Source: Serripes groenlandicus (lineage: Eukaryota; Mollusca; Bivalvia; Cardiida; Cardiidae). Taken from it: a stretch of DNA of 64,000 bases. Shown here piece by piece: positions 30,101-35,659 of this stretch. Location of the stretch: contig JASEVX010000007.1 of NCBI GenBank assembly GCA_031761405.1, positions 33,025,677 through 33,089,676 of the forward strand, read 5' to 3'. Position 1 is the first letter of the stretch; every line of letters starts with the position of its first letter. The position numbers were made by a program, and so were the translations under genes. Under the pieces are notes generated by a model, which was not told where the DNA came from, searched no databases, and was given only the letters and a program-made list of their open reading frames with translations.

Positions 30101-32991
30101 CTGCAGAAGCATGTTCAGTAGATTTAGTATTTGTCTTCTCCATTTTTTTGTCTTTTCTCTCTCAAAAATTCTTTACTGTACTTGGTTCTTCTGAGCAATG
30201 AAAGCCAATCGGTTGTCATTTGTCTTTTCTATTCTTTAGTGAAACTACATATTGCGAAAGTAACCAGGTAGAAATTACGTTCGAGTCTCACTGGTCAACC
30301 AGATAAAGTCAATAAATAGCACCACACATGTGTAAATGATTAAATCAGTATGTCACATGATTATTATAATAAAGCATCTACTTGGTGTGGTGATTAGCCC
30401 TTTCCCTCATACGACATTTCTGCAGCAGACGACTTTGAACGTTTTTTTTTTATCAAAACGTAGAAAATCTCCATAATTGAATGGATAAGTGGAAAACTTT
30501 TGTCACTATGTTTTCAAAAAGCCATCTGCTGCAGAGGCATCAGAAAGCGTCTATATGAGGGAAAGGGTTAAAGTCTGACTGCTCAGGGCCTCTGCTATCG
30601 GACGCCAAATGAGGAAAAAAAATACAAAGGGACGAAAGAAAAAAAAATTGATGAAAACGGTTGCGAAAGAAAAATATCGGGAAAAAATTCAGCCGCCATT
30701 TTGTTGATATAAATGCTCTAAGCAACGTATTTTTTCAACAACGCAAGCAAGCTATCGATTTTTTTCTCTCTGTGTATATCTAGTTTATCGCGATAACTTT
30801 TACAGGTAACCAGTGGTATGTTTGACCAAACACTTTCGGGTGAGGACATTTAAAGAAGTTTATTTTTAGTGTAGCTTATCGCGATAACTTTTACAGGTAA
30901 CCAGTGGTATGTTTGACCAAACACTTTCGGGTGAGGACATTTAAAGAAGTTTATTTTAAGTGTTGAAAATATAGTTTTATGAAACTCTAGTGAAAAACAT
31001 AAGTACAGTCGAACCTCGTTAATCCGGACACTTTGGTTCCCAGAGAAAAAAGTCCGGATTGCGAATCTTCCGGATTAACGATTTCTTATTTTGCCTACGC
31101 CAAATTTTCTTCTCAGCATAACAATAGGAGTCAAAGAATGGGACCCAATATTTCCCCAGATATTGCGCGGATACTTGATTATAATTGAGGGAAATTCATT
31201 CAAAATAGTTTTGCAAACTGTCAGCGATATTGTATTTACCATTTACCTCTAGATACTGTTTGTCGTAAGCAAAGCTTTATCATGAGATGTACAACACATA
31301 GATAACCAGTACGTAAACATGTACGTTTTTGAAAAAATGAACGTCAAAATAAAAAAATATTGAACAACTTATTATTTTTGTCAGATCTACACTTGTCTCT
31401 GAGTCAAAATATCGAAATTTTAGTCTCAAAATCAGTTTAGATCTGTTTGACAATTTGGCTGCTATTTTATGGCTGCTAATCAAAGTAAACAATGACACCA
31501 ATTGCAGATTATTGAACAGCCTTAGGCTATTACATTGTATACAGCTTTAACACCTTTTAGGACAAACGGACACTACAGAAAACAATGACACAGACTAATT
31601 GAGTAAAAACATATATACTGTCTATGTTTTCTGTATGCTGTACAGTCATGTACATTACTGTTTGGACTTCCGGACTAACGAAACGGATTATATGTGTAAA
31701 TGGTCAATCCATTCCCGATTTTTTTGTCCGGTTCCGGAACGCGAATTTCCGTATTAACAGAGAATAATTAAGCATAAAAAATCCGTTCCCTGAAATTTTT
31801 GTCCGGATCGCGAATTTTCCGGATTAACGGCGTCCGGTTTAACGAGGTTCGACTGTAATTGATTCAAAGAACAATAGTGTATATAAACTGAATGGAAATG
31901 GCAATCAGTACCATATGCTCGCCAAATAGTTAACTCTACACAGCAAGGGTAAACAAAATTAAATCATTCAATCAGTACCATTCTTAAAATGGCTTCTAAA
32001 CGTAAACTAGACAAAAAAAATGAAGCTTATGCTAGAAACTTTCATGGAAAGTTGGAAATGACTGGCTCAGTTAATATGATCCTGTTTCAAAGTTAATGCA
32101 ATGCATAATTTGAAATAAAACACAATGTAGAAAAAATTTTACCTCTGGATTATTATGGCCCGATATACACTCTTAACCCTTTCCCACATACAACAAATCT
32201 GCAGCAGACGACTTTGAAAACATACCAAAATAGGCAACTCCTTTTAATTTAATTTTAAATTAAAATGAAAGTACAATAATTGAACAGAGTTGAGATCATG
32301 GTGACAAAAGGAAAAACGAGCAATTTCTTCTTTTGTGGCCATGTTTTCAAAAAGCTGTCTGCTGCATAGGCGTCTATATGAGGGAAAGGGTTAAAGAAAG
32401 AAAATGACAACTGTTTACTTTGCTGCAAAGCAAATTTTGTAATGATAGTTATTTTAGTATACTACATAACAAATGTGCTATTAGTAAAGGAAATAAAAGA
32501 AGAAACAATGTATTTGATTTTACTGTTGTTTTTTTAAAAAAATCCTTAGTCCATTGGCTCCAACTTCTTTTTCAATTTGGCGACTGTGTTGGCAAAACAA
32601 ATTTTTTGTCCAGGGGAAGCCCTGCTGCTAATTGACAAATTGTTGGCGAGGGATTAGATCATATTGTGGTTTCCCAACATTTTAACAAATATCTTGAATT
32701 CGGAAAAGTCAAAAATCCCGTCCGTGCAATCATACACAAGTCTTACCGACTTACCTCATCATCAATAGAAGTTGTTCTCAATAGACTGGTCAGTTTCTGT
32801 TTCTCCGAGCTGCATTTCTCGTCGTTCCCGGGGGCATCTCTACGAAACACTTTGTGATTTGAAATAGATATTTTATCCAAGAAACTTGGTTCAAAACGTA
32901 CAACTGACTGCGATGCTATTTCGTCGACAGTAAAAATGAGAAAAATGGTAAGCAACCGTAGAAAATTATCTAAAAGTTCCGTATTCGCCAT
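3060..32991 (-). CDS. SORT1: Sortilin (VPS10-domain sorting receptor), 5' and central part of gene, 15 exons
   Basis: Sortilin is a type I membrane receptor that carries cargo between trans-Golgi, cell surface and endosome/lysosome through a ten-bladed VPS10 propeller. Fifteen exons (32755-32991, 29912-29974, 24086-24150, 22546-22645, 20727-20882, 18860-19010, 17806-17945, 16937-17020, 15080-15140, 13347-13597, 12696-12798, 12116-12192, 10832-10991, 5484-5600, 3060-3168) have AG/GT borders and compatible phases and give about 624 residues. Recognisable pieces, in order: hydrophobic signal peptide, dibasic propeptide site before DAPG, repeated Asp boxes (RSTDGGKHW, SKDCGATW, YNRGATW, SSDGGYNW, STDEGRCW), NMIFMHVDD, SLRGVYITS, and the 10CC start with WLAH and FLRLKK. 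Vertebrate sortilin has about 830 residues, so the last ~200 (rest of 10CC, membrane span, tail) are off the left edge. Orthology to SORT1 rather than SORL1 or SORCS rests on the ungapped collinear match and is fairly sure. Confidence 0.93.
3191..3414. mobile_element. M1 MITE flanked by ATAA on both sides
   Basis: Here the flanking tetranucleotide is ATAA at both ends in direct orientation, which shows it is a target-site duplication and not part of the inverted repeat. It begins 23 bases upstream of the sortilin exon 15 acceptor. Confidence 0.9.
3480..3705 (-). mobile_element. tRNA-derived SINE (family S1)
   Basis: The tRNA-like head read on the minus strand has A-box-like gagtggttagcgtcgg and B-box ggttcgatcccc (3633-3703). 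The body contains ctagcctagtactgg and cagggatcatgaataa. The same family occurs at 19768 and 58296. Confidence 0.75.
3829..4174. mobile_element. M1-related MITE with doubled central hairpin
   Basis: TTAACCCTTTCCCACATAC start, end tgtatgggaaagagtc. Contains two consecutive gaaattgctcat/atgagcaatttc-type hairpins (3955-3990 and 4018-4055), so it is about 100 bp longer than a normal copy. Confidence 0.8.
4379..4603. mobile_element. M1-like MITE, divergent subfamily
   Basis: TTAA flanks, ends CCCATTACTTCA / TGAAGTAATGGG, central gctcaaaacgagc hairpin. It abuts the left end of the 82-bp array. Confidence 0.8.
4600..5483 (-). repeat. ~82-bp tandem array built from sortilin exon 14 3' end plus an M1 terminus
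   Basis: About ten to eleven units; the CTGCTGCAG landmark recurs at spacings of 82, 82, 82, 82, 81, 81, 81, 78 and 90. On the minus strand each unit has 27 bases matching the end of exon 14 (22 of 27 identical), then the donor and intron start gtaagtaagatttt, then an M1 end (CCCacatacaacaaatctgc). Two units (near 4738 and 4905) have lost the donor GT. Units 4691-4772/4773-4854 and 4855-4936/4937-5018 form a repeated dimer. Confidence 0.9.
5484..5600 (-). CDS. SORT1: Sortilin exon 14, source of the downstream tandem array
   Basis: 117 nt, acceptor tttacag, donor T/gtaagt. GLLTEPEGKSLVVMIWGY and VIDFKDVIQQQ match GLASEP...ISIWGF...TIDFKDILE. Its last 27 coding bases and donor are repeated, diverged, in every unit of the adjacent array at 4600-5483. 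Confidence 0.92.
5646..5872. mobile_element. F3 MITE
   Basis: Inverted ends tgtgaaacagttgtaact and agttacaaccgtttcacc, with a strong central palindrome (aggtgccattgctc/gagcaatggcacct, 5755-5790). One end of the same family recurs at 16679-16715. Confidence 0.75.
5903..6133. mobile_element. M1 MITE, full length, next to F3
   Basis: TTAA on both sides, CCCTTTCCCTCATATAGACG / TATGAGGGAAAGGG-type ends. Together with ~75 bp of left flank it is an inverted match of 16417-16715. Confidence 0.88.
6222..6918. repeat. R2 relic (gccatata subtype)
   Basis: aacaagaggttaaagagggc start, followed by degraded copies of the caatcaacatggcttgaagg and attggcccagtggttata segments. The open reading frame here (6669-6947) is repeat sequence, not a gene. 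Confidence 0.65.
6919..9050. repeat. 2.1-kb minisatellite in sortilin intron 13
   Basis: Alternating ~34- and ~37-bp monomers of the type agatcttccccagaactc-gggtaagta and agatgtttcctagaac-tagggtagtaagtacag, giving ~71-75-bp dimers and roughly thirty dimers. Local higher-order duplications are visible (7570-7690 against 7740-7860). The first monomers grow out of an R2-type segment ending near 6918. Confidence 0.9.
9065..10168. mobile_element. hAT-like non-autonomous transposon (1.1 kb)
   Basis: Terminal CAGGGCTCC and its inverse GGAGCCCTG, flanked by 8-bp near-identical direct repeats gtatgtat (9057-9064) and gtatgtac (10169-10176). Both features fit hAT elements. Subterminal ccggtttaaaccg-like motifs occur at both ends. 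No transposase is recognisable in any frame. Confidence 0.8.
10199..10426. mobile_element. M1 MITE, full length
   Basis: Left TTAA, right ATAA (one flank mutated). Complete ends and central hairpin. Confidence 0.88.
10582..10803. mobile_element. M1 MITE, degraded
   Basis: gtcccacatatagacgcttt start and gtggtaaagggtcaa end; the TTAA flanks are lost. It ends ~30 bases from sortilin exon 13. Confidence 0.75.
10832..10991 (-). CDS. SORT1: Sortilin exon 13
   Basis: 160 nt, acceptor tttcag, donor G/gtaaaa. KGPHQYSIGDHGGLIVAI and KVIKFSTDEGRCW match the end of the propeller (EGPHYYTI...NVIKFSTDEGQCW). Confidence 0.94.
11016..11283. mobile_element. M1 MITE interrupted by an R2 fragment
   Basis: M1 ends at 11016-11050 and 11192-11283 enclose ~130 bp of R2 type (gccatatagggaaaaac, cctggcggcaatgttttagc). 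Confidence 0.65.
11851..12010. mobile_element. M1 MITE, internally deleted
   Basis: Starts ttaaaccctttccacaaac, ends gtaagaaagggttaa; the hairpin centre is missing. Confidence 0.7.
12116..12192 (-). CDS. SORT1: Sortilin exon 12
   Basis: 77 nt, acceptor aaatag, donor TTG/gtatgt. PDVYISSDGGYNWRL is an intact Asp box (PDVYISDDGGYSW in vertebrates). Confidence 0.93.
12330..12525 (+). mobile_element. tRNA-derived SINE (family S2)
   Basis: B-box ggttcgaatcc (12388), then the family-specific gtgataagcaggtt...cctttgggat and tccaggaagcagacat. A related copy lies at 48463-48620. Confidence 0.65.
12595..12690. mobile_element. M1 right-end fragment abutting sortilin exon 11 donor
   Basis: gcagatttgttgtatgtagg-aaaaggtttaa ends about six bases into the intron after exon 11. 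Confidence 0.65.
12696..12798 (-). CDS. SORT1: Sortilin exon 11
   Basis: 103 nt. DCSLQIHGMYSI and PLSEETAVGLILAH match ECSLHIHASYSI...PLSEPNAVGIVIAHG. The donor is G/gtatgt and an M1 end follows within about six bases. Confidence 0.93.
12858..13135. mobile_element. F5 / M1 chimera
   Basis: Left part is F5 (gcgagaaaaccaacattgtgg, gcgtaaagtatcgatcc, to ~12950). The right part is an M1 body with hairpin and GGG-TTAA end (13132-13135). The M1 left end is missing, so the two were joined by deletion or recombination. Confidence 0.65.
13347..13597 (-). CDS. SORT1: Sortilin exon 10
   Basis: 251 nt, the longest exon here. Acceptor gttacag, donor AAG/gtacta. GHGTLYTSSTKGVVYSESL, PRHLYPNYG, SLRGVYITS and Asp box SYNRGATWEKI follow the sortilin order without gaps. 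Confidence 0.94.
13840..14246. repeat. R2-type element, short
   Basis: aacaagaggaccatgatagcc head, two internal units of the gacctgacatgacc type, tail gtgatcacaatagctcatgt and gagcta. Confidence 0.7.
14247..15079. other. Sortilin intron 9 sequence with degraded M1 copies
   Basis: Unique-looking sequence to ~14485. After it come decayed M1 remnants around 14487-14690, 14820-14900 and 14930-15050, recognised by gaaattgctcat, cagcagctgac and caaaagggtaaa fragments. Confidence 0.55.
15080..15140 (-). CDS. SORT1: Sortilin exon 9
   Basis: 61 nt, acceptor ttttcag, donor G/gtaagg. FYKVMDIESNMIFMHVDD is the counterpart of the NDDMVFMHVDE segment. Confidence 0.92.
15166..15330. mobile_element. M1 relic
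   Basis: Ttaaccttttctctcttgcag start, internal ggtaaaaggagaattcgctc; the right end is lost. Confidence 0.55.
15405..15431 (+). repeat. (TAA)n microsatellite
   Basis: About eight TAA units next to a short GC-richer insert (gactttatttatagaggctg...). Confidence 0.85.
15609..15980. mobile_element. M1 MITE carrying a nested F2 MITE
   Basis: M1 ends at 15609 (ctctttccctgatacag) and 15980 (GGG-TTAA). The centre is replaced by F2 (15742-15900), with CAGAGGACTAGATAAG and CCCCTTATCC ends and the gtactcaaaagaatcgtctc core. Confidence 0.7.
16417..16646. mobile_element. M1 MITE, full length
   Basis: TTAA both sides. Part of the block inverted relative to 5828-6133. Confidence 0.88.
16647..16874. repeat. 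F3 end plus second copy of M1 right half
   Basis: After 16646 come ~68 bp ending in the F3 terminus, then a ~160-bp direct repeat of 16487-16646 (ataattaaattgataac to the M1 end, TTAA 16871-16874). This is a tandem duplication with a period of about 228 bp. Confidence 0.75.
16937..17020 (-). CDS. SORT1: Sortilin exon 8
   Basis: 28 codons, phase 0/0, acceptor tttacag, donor gtgagt. LLRISKDCGATWNDAQLP corresponds to IHVSTDQGDTWSMAQLP. Confidence 0.91.
17383..17575. mobile_element. M1 left part joined to F5 right end
   Basis: aaaccctttcccacatac...aacattgtggcaaaattg is M1; tcgggacggctcaaat near 17525 is the F5 terminus. Confidence 0.55.
17640..17797. mobile_element. M1 right part abutting sortilin exon 7 donor
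   Basis: Hairpin and gtgtgaaaggg-TTAA end at 17794-17797; the exon 7 boundary is at 17806. Confidence 0.7.
17806..17945 (-). CDS. SORT1: Sortilin exon 7
   Basis: 140 nt, acceptor tttcag, donor gtaagt. Asp box LKRSTDGGKHW and GNFLYASVLIDPK match the LGKSF...GRFLFASVMADK blade. An M1 terminus starts nine bases inside the following intron. Confidence 0.91.
18132..18363. mobile_element. M1 MITE
   Basis: ttaaaccttttcctacatac to gtgggaaatggtta, with cagcagacaac, hairpin and ctgctacagagg landmarks. Confidence 0.75.
18597..18842. mobile_element. M1 MITE, diverged
   Basis: TTAA flanks at both ends, interior eroded. It ends 17 bases inside the intron following sortilin exon 6. Confidence 0.7.
18860..19010 (-). 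CDS. SORT1: Sortilin exon 6
   Basis: 151 nt, acceptor ttacag, donor gtaagt. Starts DLYISINNGRQWEKV (Asp box; GLWVSKNFGGKWEEI in vertebrates). The acidic DDDDNNKTC loop follows, with a Cys matching the NGSC position. Confidence 0.9.
19057..19237. mobile_element. M1 MITE, internally deleted
   Basis: TTAA-gcctttccgac ... gagggaaaggg-TTAA. Confidence 0.78.
19389..19573. mobile_element. F2 MITE (hAT type), complete
   Basis: Inverted ends CAGAGGTCCAGATAAGG / CCTTATCTAGAGCTCTG, flanked by a perfect 8-bp duplication attacata (19381-19388, 19574-19581). The centre is a palindrome, actcaaaagaatcgtctc / gagacgattcttttgagt. An 8-bp duplication and CAG...CTG ends are hAT hallmarks. Confidence 0.85.
19608..19735. 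mobile_element. F5 MITE right half
   Basis: aattactctatacc, cggaatgtgtcggcccggat-like core (gaccgaatgtgtcggcccgg) and end ttctcatgggatggctcaa. Confidence 0.6.
19768..19945 (-). mobile_element. SINE S1, head truncated
   Basis: Contains catgatccctgggtaaacaa, accagtacta and ggggatcgaacc, as in the copy at 3480-3705, but stops inside the tRNA head. Confidence 0.7.
20047..20477. mobile_element. M1 MITE with a second M1 nested inside it
   Basis: Outer copy 20047-20097 plus 20311-20477. Inner copy 20098-20310 is inserted at a TTAA (left) / TTGA (right) within the outer element. Confidence 0.8.
20478..20701. mobile_element. M1 MITE, directly adjoining the nested pair
   Basis: TTAA both sides. It ends 25 bases from sortilin exon 5, so three M1 elements occupy 20047-20701 end to end. 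Confidence 0.85.
20727..20882 (-). CDS. SORT1: Sortilin exon 5
   Basis: 52 codons, phase 0/0, acceptor tctttag, donor gtaata. Asp-box-like ITEDGGIRF, then LPF and YDDYLLA, match FRSSDFAKNF...LPF...SDYLLAL of vertebrate sortilin. Confidence 0.9.
20945..21167. mobile_element. M1 MITE
   Basis: TGAA left flank, TTAA right flank; ends ccctttcccacacac / gtgggaaaggg. Confidence 0.75.
21184..21410. mobile_element. M1 MITE
   Basis: cacttttcccacatatagac to gtgggaaagatttaa; clear central hairpin ttgctcatgagcaa. Confidence 0.8.
21608..22010. repeat. ~100-bp direct duplication flanking an M1 copy
   Basis: The segment taagaaatcc(c/a)ctgcaatgg...taattata(t/c)a occurs at 21608-21707 and 21909-22005. The M1 element 21704-21912 lies exactly between, TTAA on both sides. 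Confidence 0.85.
22010..22255. repeat. R2 relic
   Basis: Ends in ggtgatcccaataactcat and gagcactttgtgctcaggtg, the R2 terminal hairpin. Confidence 0.6.
22256..22478. mobile_element. M1 MITE, full length
   Basis: TTAA both sides; hairpin gaaattgcacgttttgtgcaatttc-type. It lies just downstream (in the sense of transcription) of sortilin exon 4. Confidence 0.88.
22546..22645 (-). CDS. SORT1: Sortilin exon 4
   Basis: 100 nt, completes the split Ser codon and continues IDFGKNYAIIDN, the counterpart of SEDYGKNFKDITD. Donor AAA/gtaagt, phase 0. Confidence 0.9.
22671..22824. mobile_element. M1 MITE, internally deleted
   Basis: TTAA-ccctatcccacatacg ... gtatgtggaaaaaggt-TTAA; centre lost. Confidence 0.75.
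23160..23393. mobile_element. M1 MITE, full length
   Basis: TTAA flanks, ends ccccattccctcatac / gagggaaaagggt. Confidence 0.82.
23414..23613. mobile_element. M1 MITE, eroded
   Basis: TTAACCCattcccacatag to gtatgtcgaaaaaggttTAA. Confidence 0.72.
23857..24035. mobile_element. M1 MITE, shortened, next to sortilin exon 3
   Basis: TTAAcccttttccacatac to gtgggaaagattta. A further M1 fragment (23756-23850) precedes it. Confidence 0.72.
24086..24150 (-). CDS. SORT1: Sortilin exon 3
   Basis: 65 nt, phase 0 to 2, cttccag/...AG/gtaaga. TLIIVTTEE and STVYR match the VILVLTTF...KLYR blade of vertebrate sortilin. Confidence 0.9.
24188..24402. mobile_element. M1 MITE
   Basis: TTAA flanks; hairpin gaaattgcttgttttgagca. 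Confidence 0.82.
24610..24812. repeat. ~101-bp direct tandem duplication
   Basis: aggaagagatcacatgctgg is found at ~24620 and ~24720; the two copies (including M1-like agtctgctgtagaggatatt) differ at only a few sites. Confidence 0.85.
24936..25215. repeat. Interspersed repeat with ggccggatt hairpin ends
   Basis: acaagaaaccgctgaagacg...gtaaggccggattgtc start and gaccggaattgcttaagcaa-tccggcc end; carries gacctt/aaggtc motifs and a (gaca)n stretch. Class unknown. Confidence 0.55.
25300..26100. repeat. ~155-bp tandem block (gggcaataactct type)
   Basis: Four diverged units with taattaaagggcaataactc, aacttgtccgagatatta and accaaatttggtgatgattg, closing with a CG-rich cgccgcctgccagcccgccc tail. 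No coding potential. Confidence 0.8.
26110..26670. repeat. ~135-bp tandem block (ggggccaattttgaccc type)
   Basis: Three units with gggcataatttgaacaatct and aaatatctgagctctaggcc. A 16-base G run lies at 26239-26254. Confidence 0.75.
26671..27540. repeat. Repeat block beginning aacaagaggcccatgagggc
   Basis: Head shares the aacaagagg-GCC palindrome style of R2. Internal units carry gctctcatggatatctaact and caagggccataatc, tail agctcttctggcctttggcc. A gccatgtt/caatgtaca R2-like remnant continues to 27540. Confidence 0.65.
27740..27946. mobile_element. M1 MITE
   Basis: TTAA flanks, ends ccctttaccacgcac / ccgtaaaggg. Confidence 0.8.
27956..28142. mobile_element. Two abutting M1 pieces
   Basis: A left-end fragment (27956-27995) is followed by a shortened M1 (27996-28142, TTAA both sides) ending at the border of the candidate cassette exon. 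Confidence 0.72.
28144..28263 (-). CDS. Candidate 40-codon cassette exon between sortilin exons 2 and 3
   Basis: A fully open 120-nt stretch with acceptor ttttatag and donor gttaac, phase 0/0, sits exactly between two phase-0 junctions, so it could be included or skipped without a frame change. The other two frames contain stops. Its C-terminal end, ISATRNWGKT, resembles a degenerate Asp box, and FLYPI resembles the NFLYAS strand of exon 7. Exons 2 and 3 join collinearly without it, so it is not part of the canonical receptor. The donor is weak and merges with the M1 terminus at 28142. It could be an alternative exon, a decayed duplicate blade, or chance. Confidence 0.35.
28690..29000 (+). 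other. AT-rich segment ending in aataaag and (TA)n
   Basis: Ends gagacttaaataaagataa then (ta)n, like the 3' end of a retroelement or transcript. No upstream reading frame supports a gene. Confidence 0.25.
29270..29493. mobile_element. M1 MITE
   Basis: TTAA flanks. The right end has a small internal duplication: gcgtctatatgaggcgtcag then agtgtctatatgagggaaa. Confidence 0.82.
29633..29806. mobile_element. M1 MITE lacking its hairpin
   Basis: TTAA flanks; ~55 bp of the centre are deleted between gcaaaag and ccgtctgctgc. Confidence 0.82.
29912..29974 (-). CDS. SORT1: Sortilin exon 2 (propeller start)
   Basis: 21 codons, phase 0/0, acceptor ttttcag, donor gtaggt. ALAWAGENDG matches the SLSWVGDSTG strand of the first sortilin blade. 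Confidence 0.88.
30394..30571. mobile_element. M1 MITE with central deletion
   Basis: TTAG left, TTAA right; the centre between gtggaaa and acttttgtc is missing. Confidence 0.78.
30782..30962. repeat. 91-bp tandem duplication
   Basis: Two almost identical copies of ttatcgcgataacttttaca...ggtaaccagtgg...aagtttatttt. Confidence 0.9.
31006..31855. mobile_element. Tigger/pogo-like non-autonomous transposon (850 bp)
   Basis: Ends CAGTCGAACCTCGTTAATCC and the inverse TTAACGAGGTTCGACTG, flanked by TA on both sides. Internal repeats of the ccggattaacg motif occur near both ends. No transposase frame is visible. TIR and TA duplication fit the Tc1/mariner superfamily, pogo/Tigger branch. Confidence 0.8.
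32173..32394. mobile_element. M1 MITE in sortilin intron 1
   Basis: TTAA flanks, both ends intact, hairpin partly deleted (gagcaatttc only). Confidence 0.82.
32755..32991 (-). CDS. SORT1: Sortilin exon 1: signal peptide, propeptide, mature N-terminus
   Basis: Start ATG at 32991. The first 79 codons hold a hydrophobic stretch (LLTIFLIFTV) typical of a signal peptide, then a propeptide ending in VFRR before DAPGNDEKC, which corresponds to the RR-SAPGEDEEC processing site of vertebrate sortilin. The P4 residue is Val rather than the Arg of a full furin site. The donor GAG/gtaagt leaves phase 0. Confidence 0.92.
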
Positions 32992-33697
32992 CTTGATGTG
33001 TTGTGACTTATCACATGACCAATTGTTGTTATTGTTATTGGTTTTTCTTATTTTTCAATTTCGCTCCTACCAAATTTCGCTATTTTCTTTTCGACAAGGA
33101 CGCAGGTAAAATAACTAAAACAATATACATGTATGAGATTAACAAATATATATGATCTGAAAGTTTTTATCAGTTTTCTCTTCCTGCTAAAATATATTAA
33201 ATTTCAAATATTCCAAATTGTGTATACATAACACTTTTTAATACTGTTTGTTTTTTCATTGCTCAAAGTCAACTGCATGGGACTACTAATATGTATTTGC
33301 AGGGACGTAGGAAGGTGTACAATGCAGTATGCAAGAAAGATTTCACCACACACAAAATTGTCAATGTCATTTTGGACGAAATTGGGCTGGGACGAAACTG
33401 TTTTTCACATACTGCACTTTCACTTCTTATCTACGTCCTTGGAAGATCTTAACTAAATATTATCAAATCAATTTCCAATGCATCCTATACACATTTACAA
33501 TGAATTTAAACTCAACGTCATATATTCAATGCATTCCGAGGAAGGTATACACTAATACACTAATTTCTACCCAAACATTTGTTTAGGGACTATTTAGATA
33601 AGATCAGCATGACCACGGATGTCTTTGGCGTAATTTGACAAATTTGGCACAACTGTTCCATGGATGACCTTCTTCCAAAAAAAAAAAAAAAATCAAA

Positions 33698-33898
33698 TGA
33701 GCCTTTCCATGAGAAAACCAACAGTGTTGACTCTGCGTAAAGTATGAACCCGGATCAGCCTAATCATTACTCTTTAACCTCTACCCCCCGCTTGAGACGG
33801 AATATGTCGGACCTGGTGGCTACGCGGATTGCGCGGACTGATCAGGATCGATATATTTCGAAGAGTCAATGATGTTGGTTTTCTCGTGGAACGGCTCA
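33698..33898. mobile_element. F5 MITE, complete
   Basis: Ends tgagcctttccatgagaaaa and ttttctcgtggaacggctca form inverted repeats. Interior includes gactctgcgtaaagtat and cggaatatgtcggacctgg. Confidence 0.72.
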
Positions 33899-34295
33899 AA
33901 GTATTCCTATCATAGGGGGCGGTCGGCTTTTCATTATGGGTGTAATTTGGACAGTCGTCTGCTGCAGATAGGTTGTTTGGCAAACCTGTAGCATTTCTAT
34001 AAACCTAATACGAGTACATTGTGTATTGAATAGAGTTATAAACAGTGTAACAATAAGTAGTTTCTCCTTTGAAACTGCCAATTTGAAAACAGGAGGACCT
34101 TGTTGGCACTATGTCGCTCACCTGAGTGCAAGAGCTCACACGTATACACATGCACGACATGAAGAGTCAAAGGAAAGTTTGACAGCAGGTTTAGGCAGAA
34201 TATTTTGAAGAAATAGGCCTTTGTCAATATGAAATCAACTTCCACCAAGTAGAATTATTCACTTAACCATGCACTAGACTGGGAGAAAGTGTTTG

Positions 34296-34815
34296 ATCAA
34301 TGCAAAACTCATCAAGACAATTAATCTGACAAAAATTCAAAATGCGGCCTCCAGAGTATTAACAAGAATTTCCTTCAATTTTGCCTAGTGACCTAGTTTT
34401 AAATCCGGCATGGCCCATATTCGAACCAGGCATTGAAATCATTAAGATAAACATTCTGACATAATTTTAAAAAATGTTGACAAGATCTTCCTTCAATTTA
34501 GCCTAGTGACCTAGTTTTTAAACAGACATGACAAATATTCAAACTTGGCCTACATATCATCAAGACAAATGTTCTCATACAGTTTAAACATTCTCAAGTT
34601 AAAAATGCAGCCTCCAGATCGGTTAACAATATTTCCCTTCAATTTGGCCAAAGACCTAATAAAACATGTGTTATTAGGTCTTTGATTTGGCCTAGTGACC
34701 TAGTTTCTGACTCAATATGACCCATATTCTAACTTGACCTTAATATTATTAAGACAAACATTTTGACAAAATTCCAAACTGCTGAAGCAAAAATTGTTAT
34801 TAGTGGCCCAGTTCT
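34296..34815. repeat. R2-type internal repeat block, truncated
   Basis: Three units of cttcaatttggcctagtgac / ctagtttctgactcaatatg type, without the terminal hairpins. A short inverted segment (gacctaataaaacatgtgtt-attaggtc) lies near 34655. Confidence 0.7.
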
Positions 34816-34829
34816 AACATAGTTCCAAA

Positions 34830-35100
34830 AGAATGTTATTTTGCTTAATTTGCGTTGATAGGTCTTTTCGTAGTTGTATTTGGCTAATGTTATTGCTTCT
34901 GTTGCTTTGTTCCTTGCATATTTTACCGGCTCAAAGTTTTCAGTAGTTTTGAAAGGAAGTTTATTATTACATCTTGGGTTTATTAAATTTGAGTTGACTA
35001 TTTTACCGATATTTCACGACAGGTTCCGGCATTTATCAGGCATATAGTTGGTTGTTGTTGTAGGTGAACTTTCGGTTTGTTATCCCACCTCTGACAGGTA
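34830..35100 (-). pseudogene. Possible LINE relic
   Basis: On the minus strand one frame reads ...KYARNKATEAITLAKYNYEK... with a single stop. This resembles the basic linker between endonuclease and reverse transcriptase in jockey-like LINEs. Too short to be sure. Confidence 0.25.
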
Positions 35101-35303
35101 TTTCTACGAAGCGATCATTTCGTGCTGATTTGTTTTTCAAGGTTTTTTTATAGCTACATATACGATCGGTTAATTTTCTATGAAGATACTCTGATTATAA
35201 TGGTACAAGTGTCATGGAAATTTTATATGAGTCAACTTTTTTATTAGCATAATTTGTCTTTTGATGTGACATCCGTAACTCCGTTTGAACTTTAAACCAT
35301 TCT

Positions 35304-35520
35304 TTAACCCTTTCCCTCATACAACAATTCTGCAGCAACCGACTATTTTGTCAAAACACGGAAAATCTCTATTATCGAATCCTATGACTGAAAGTGGAAA
35401 ACATTGTGGCAAAAGGAGAAATTGCTCGTTTTGAGCAATTTCTTCTTTTGCCACTATTTTTTTCAAAAAGCATTTTGCTGCAGAGGCGTCAGAAAGCGTC
35501 TATATGAGGGAAAGTGTTAA
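35304..35520. mobile_element. M1 MITE in the intergenic region
   Basis: TTAA both sides, complete hairpin gaaattgctcgttttgagca. Confidence 0.88.
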
Positions 35521-35659
35521 GTTATCTTTATTACTGTTGTGATATATATCGCGGCTTTTGGAGTGTGCCAAGAATATGCTATCAAAACGCTTATTTGGGA
35601 AAATCAATTGTAACGAAAACGTTCGGTATACGTTGCATTTGATATGCAAATTTACATCA

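Noticed and set aside
32136..32172. Possible 29-nt mini-exon between sortilin exons 1 and 2
   Set aside because: It has a gtaaaa donor-like end, but exons 1 and 2 join collinearly with known sortilin without it, and its length would break the frame.
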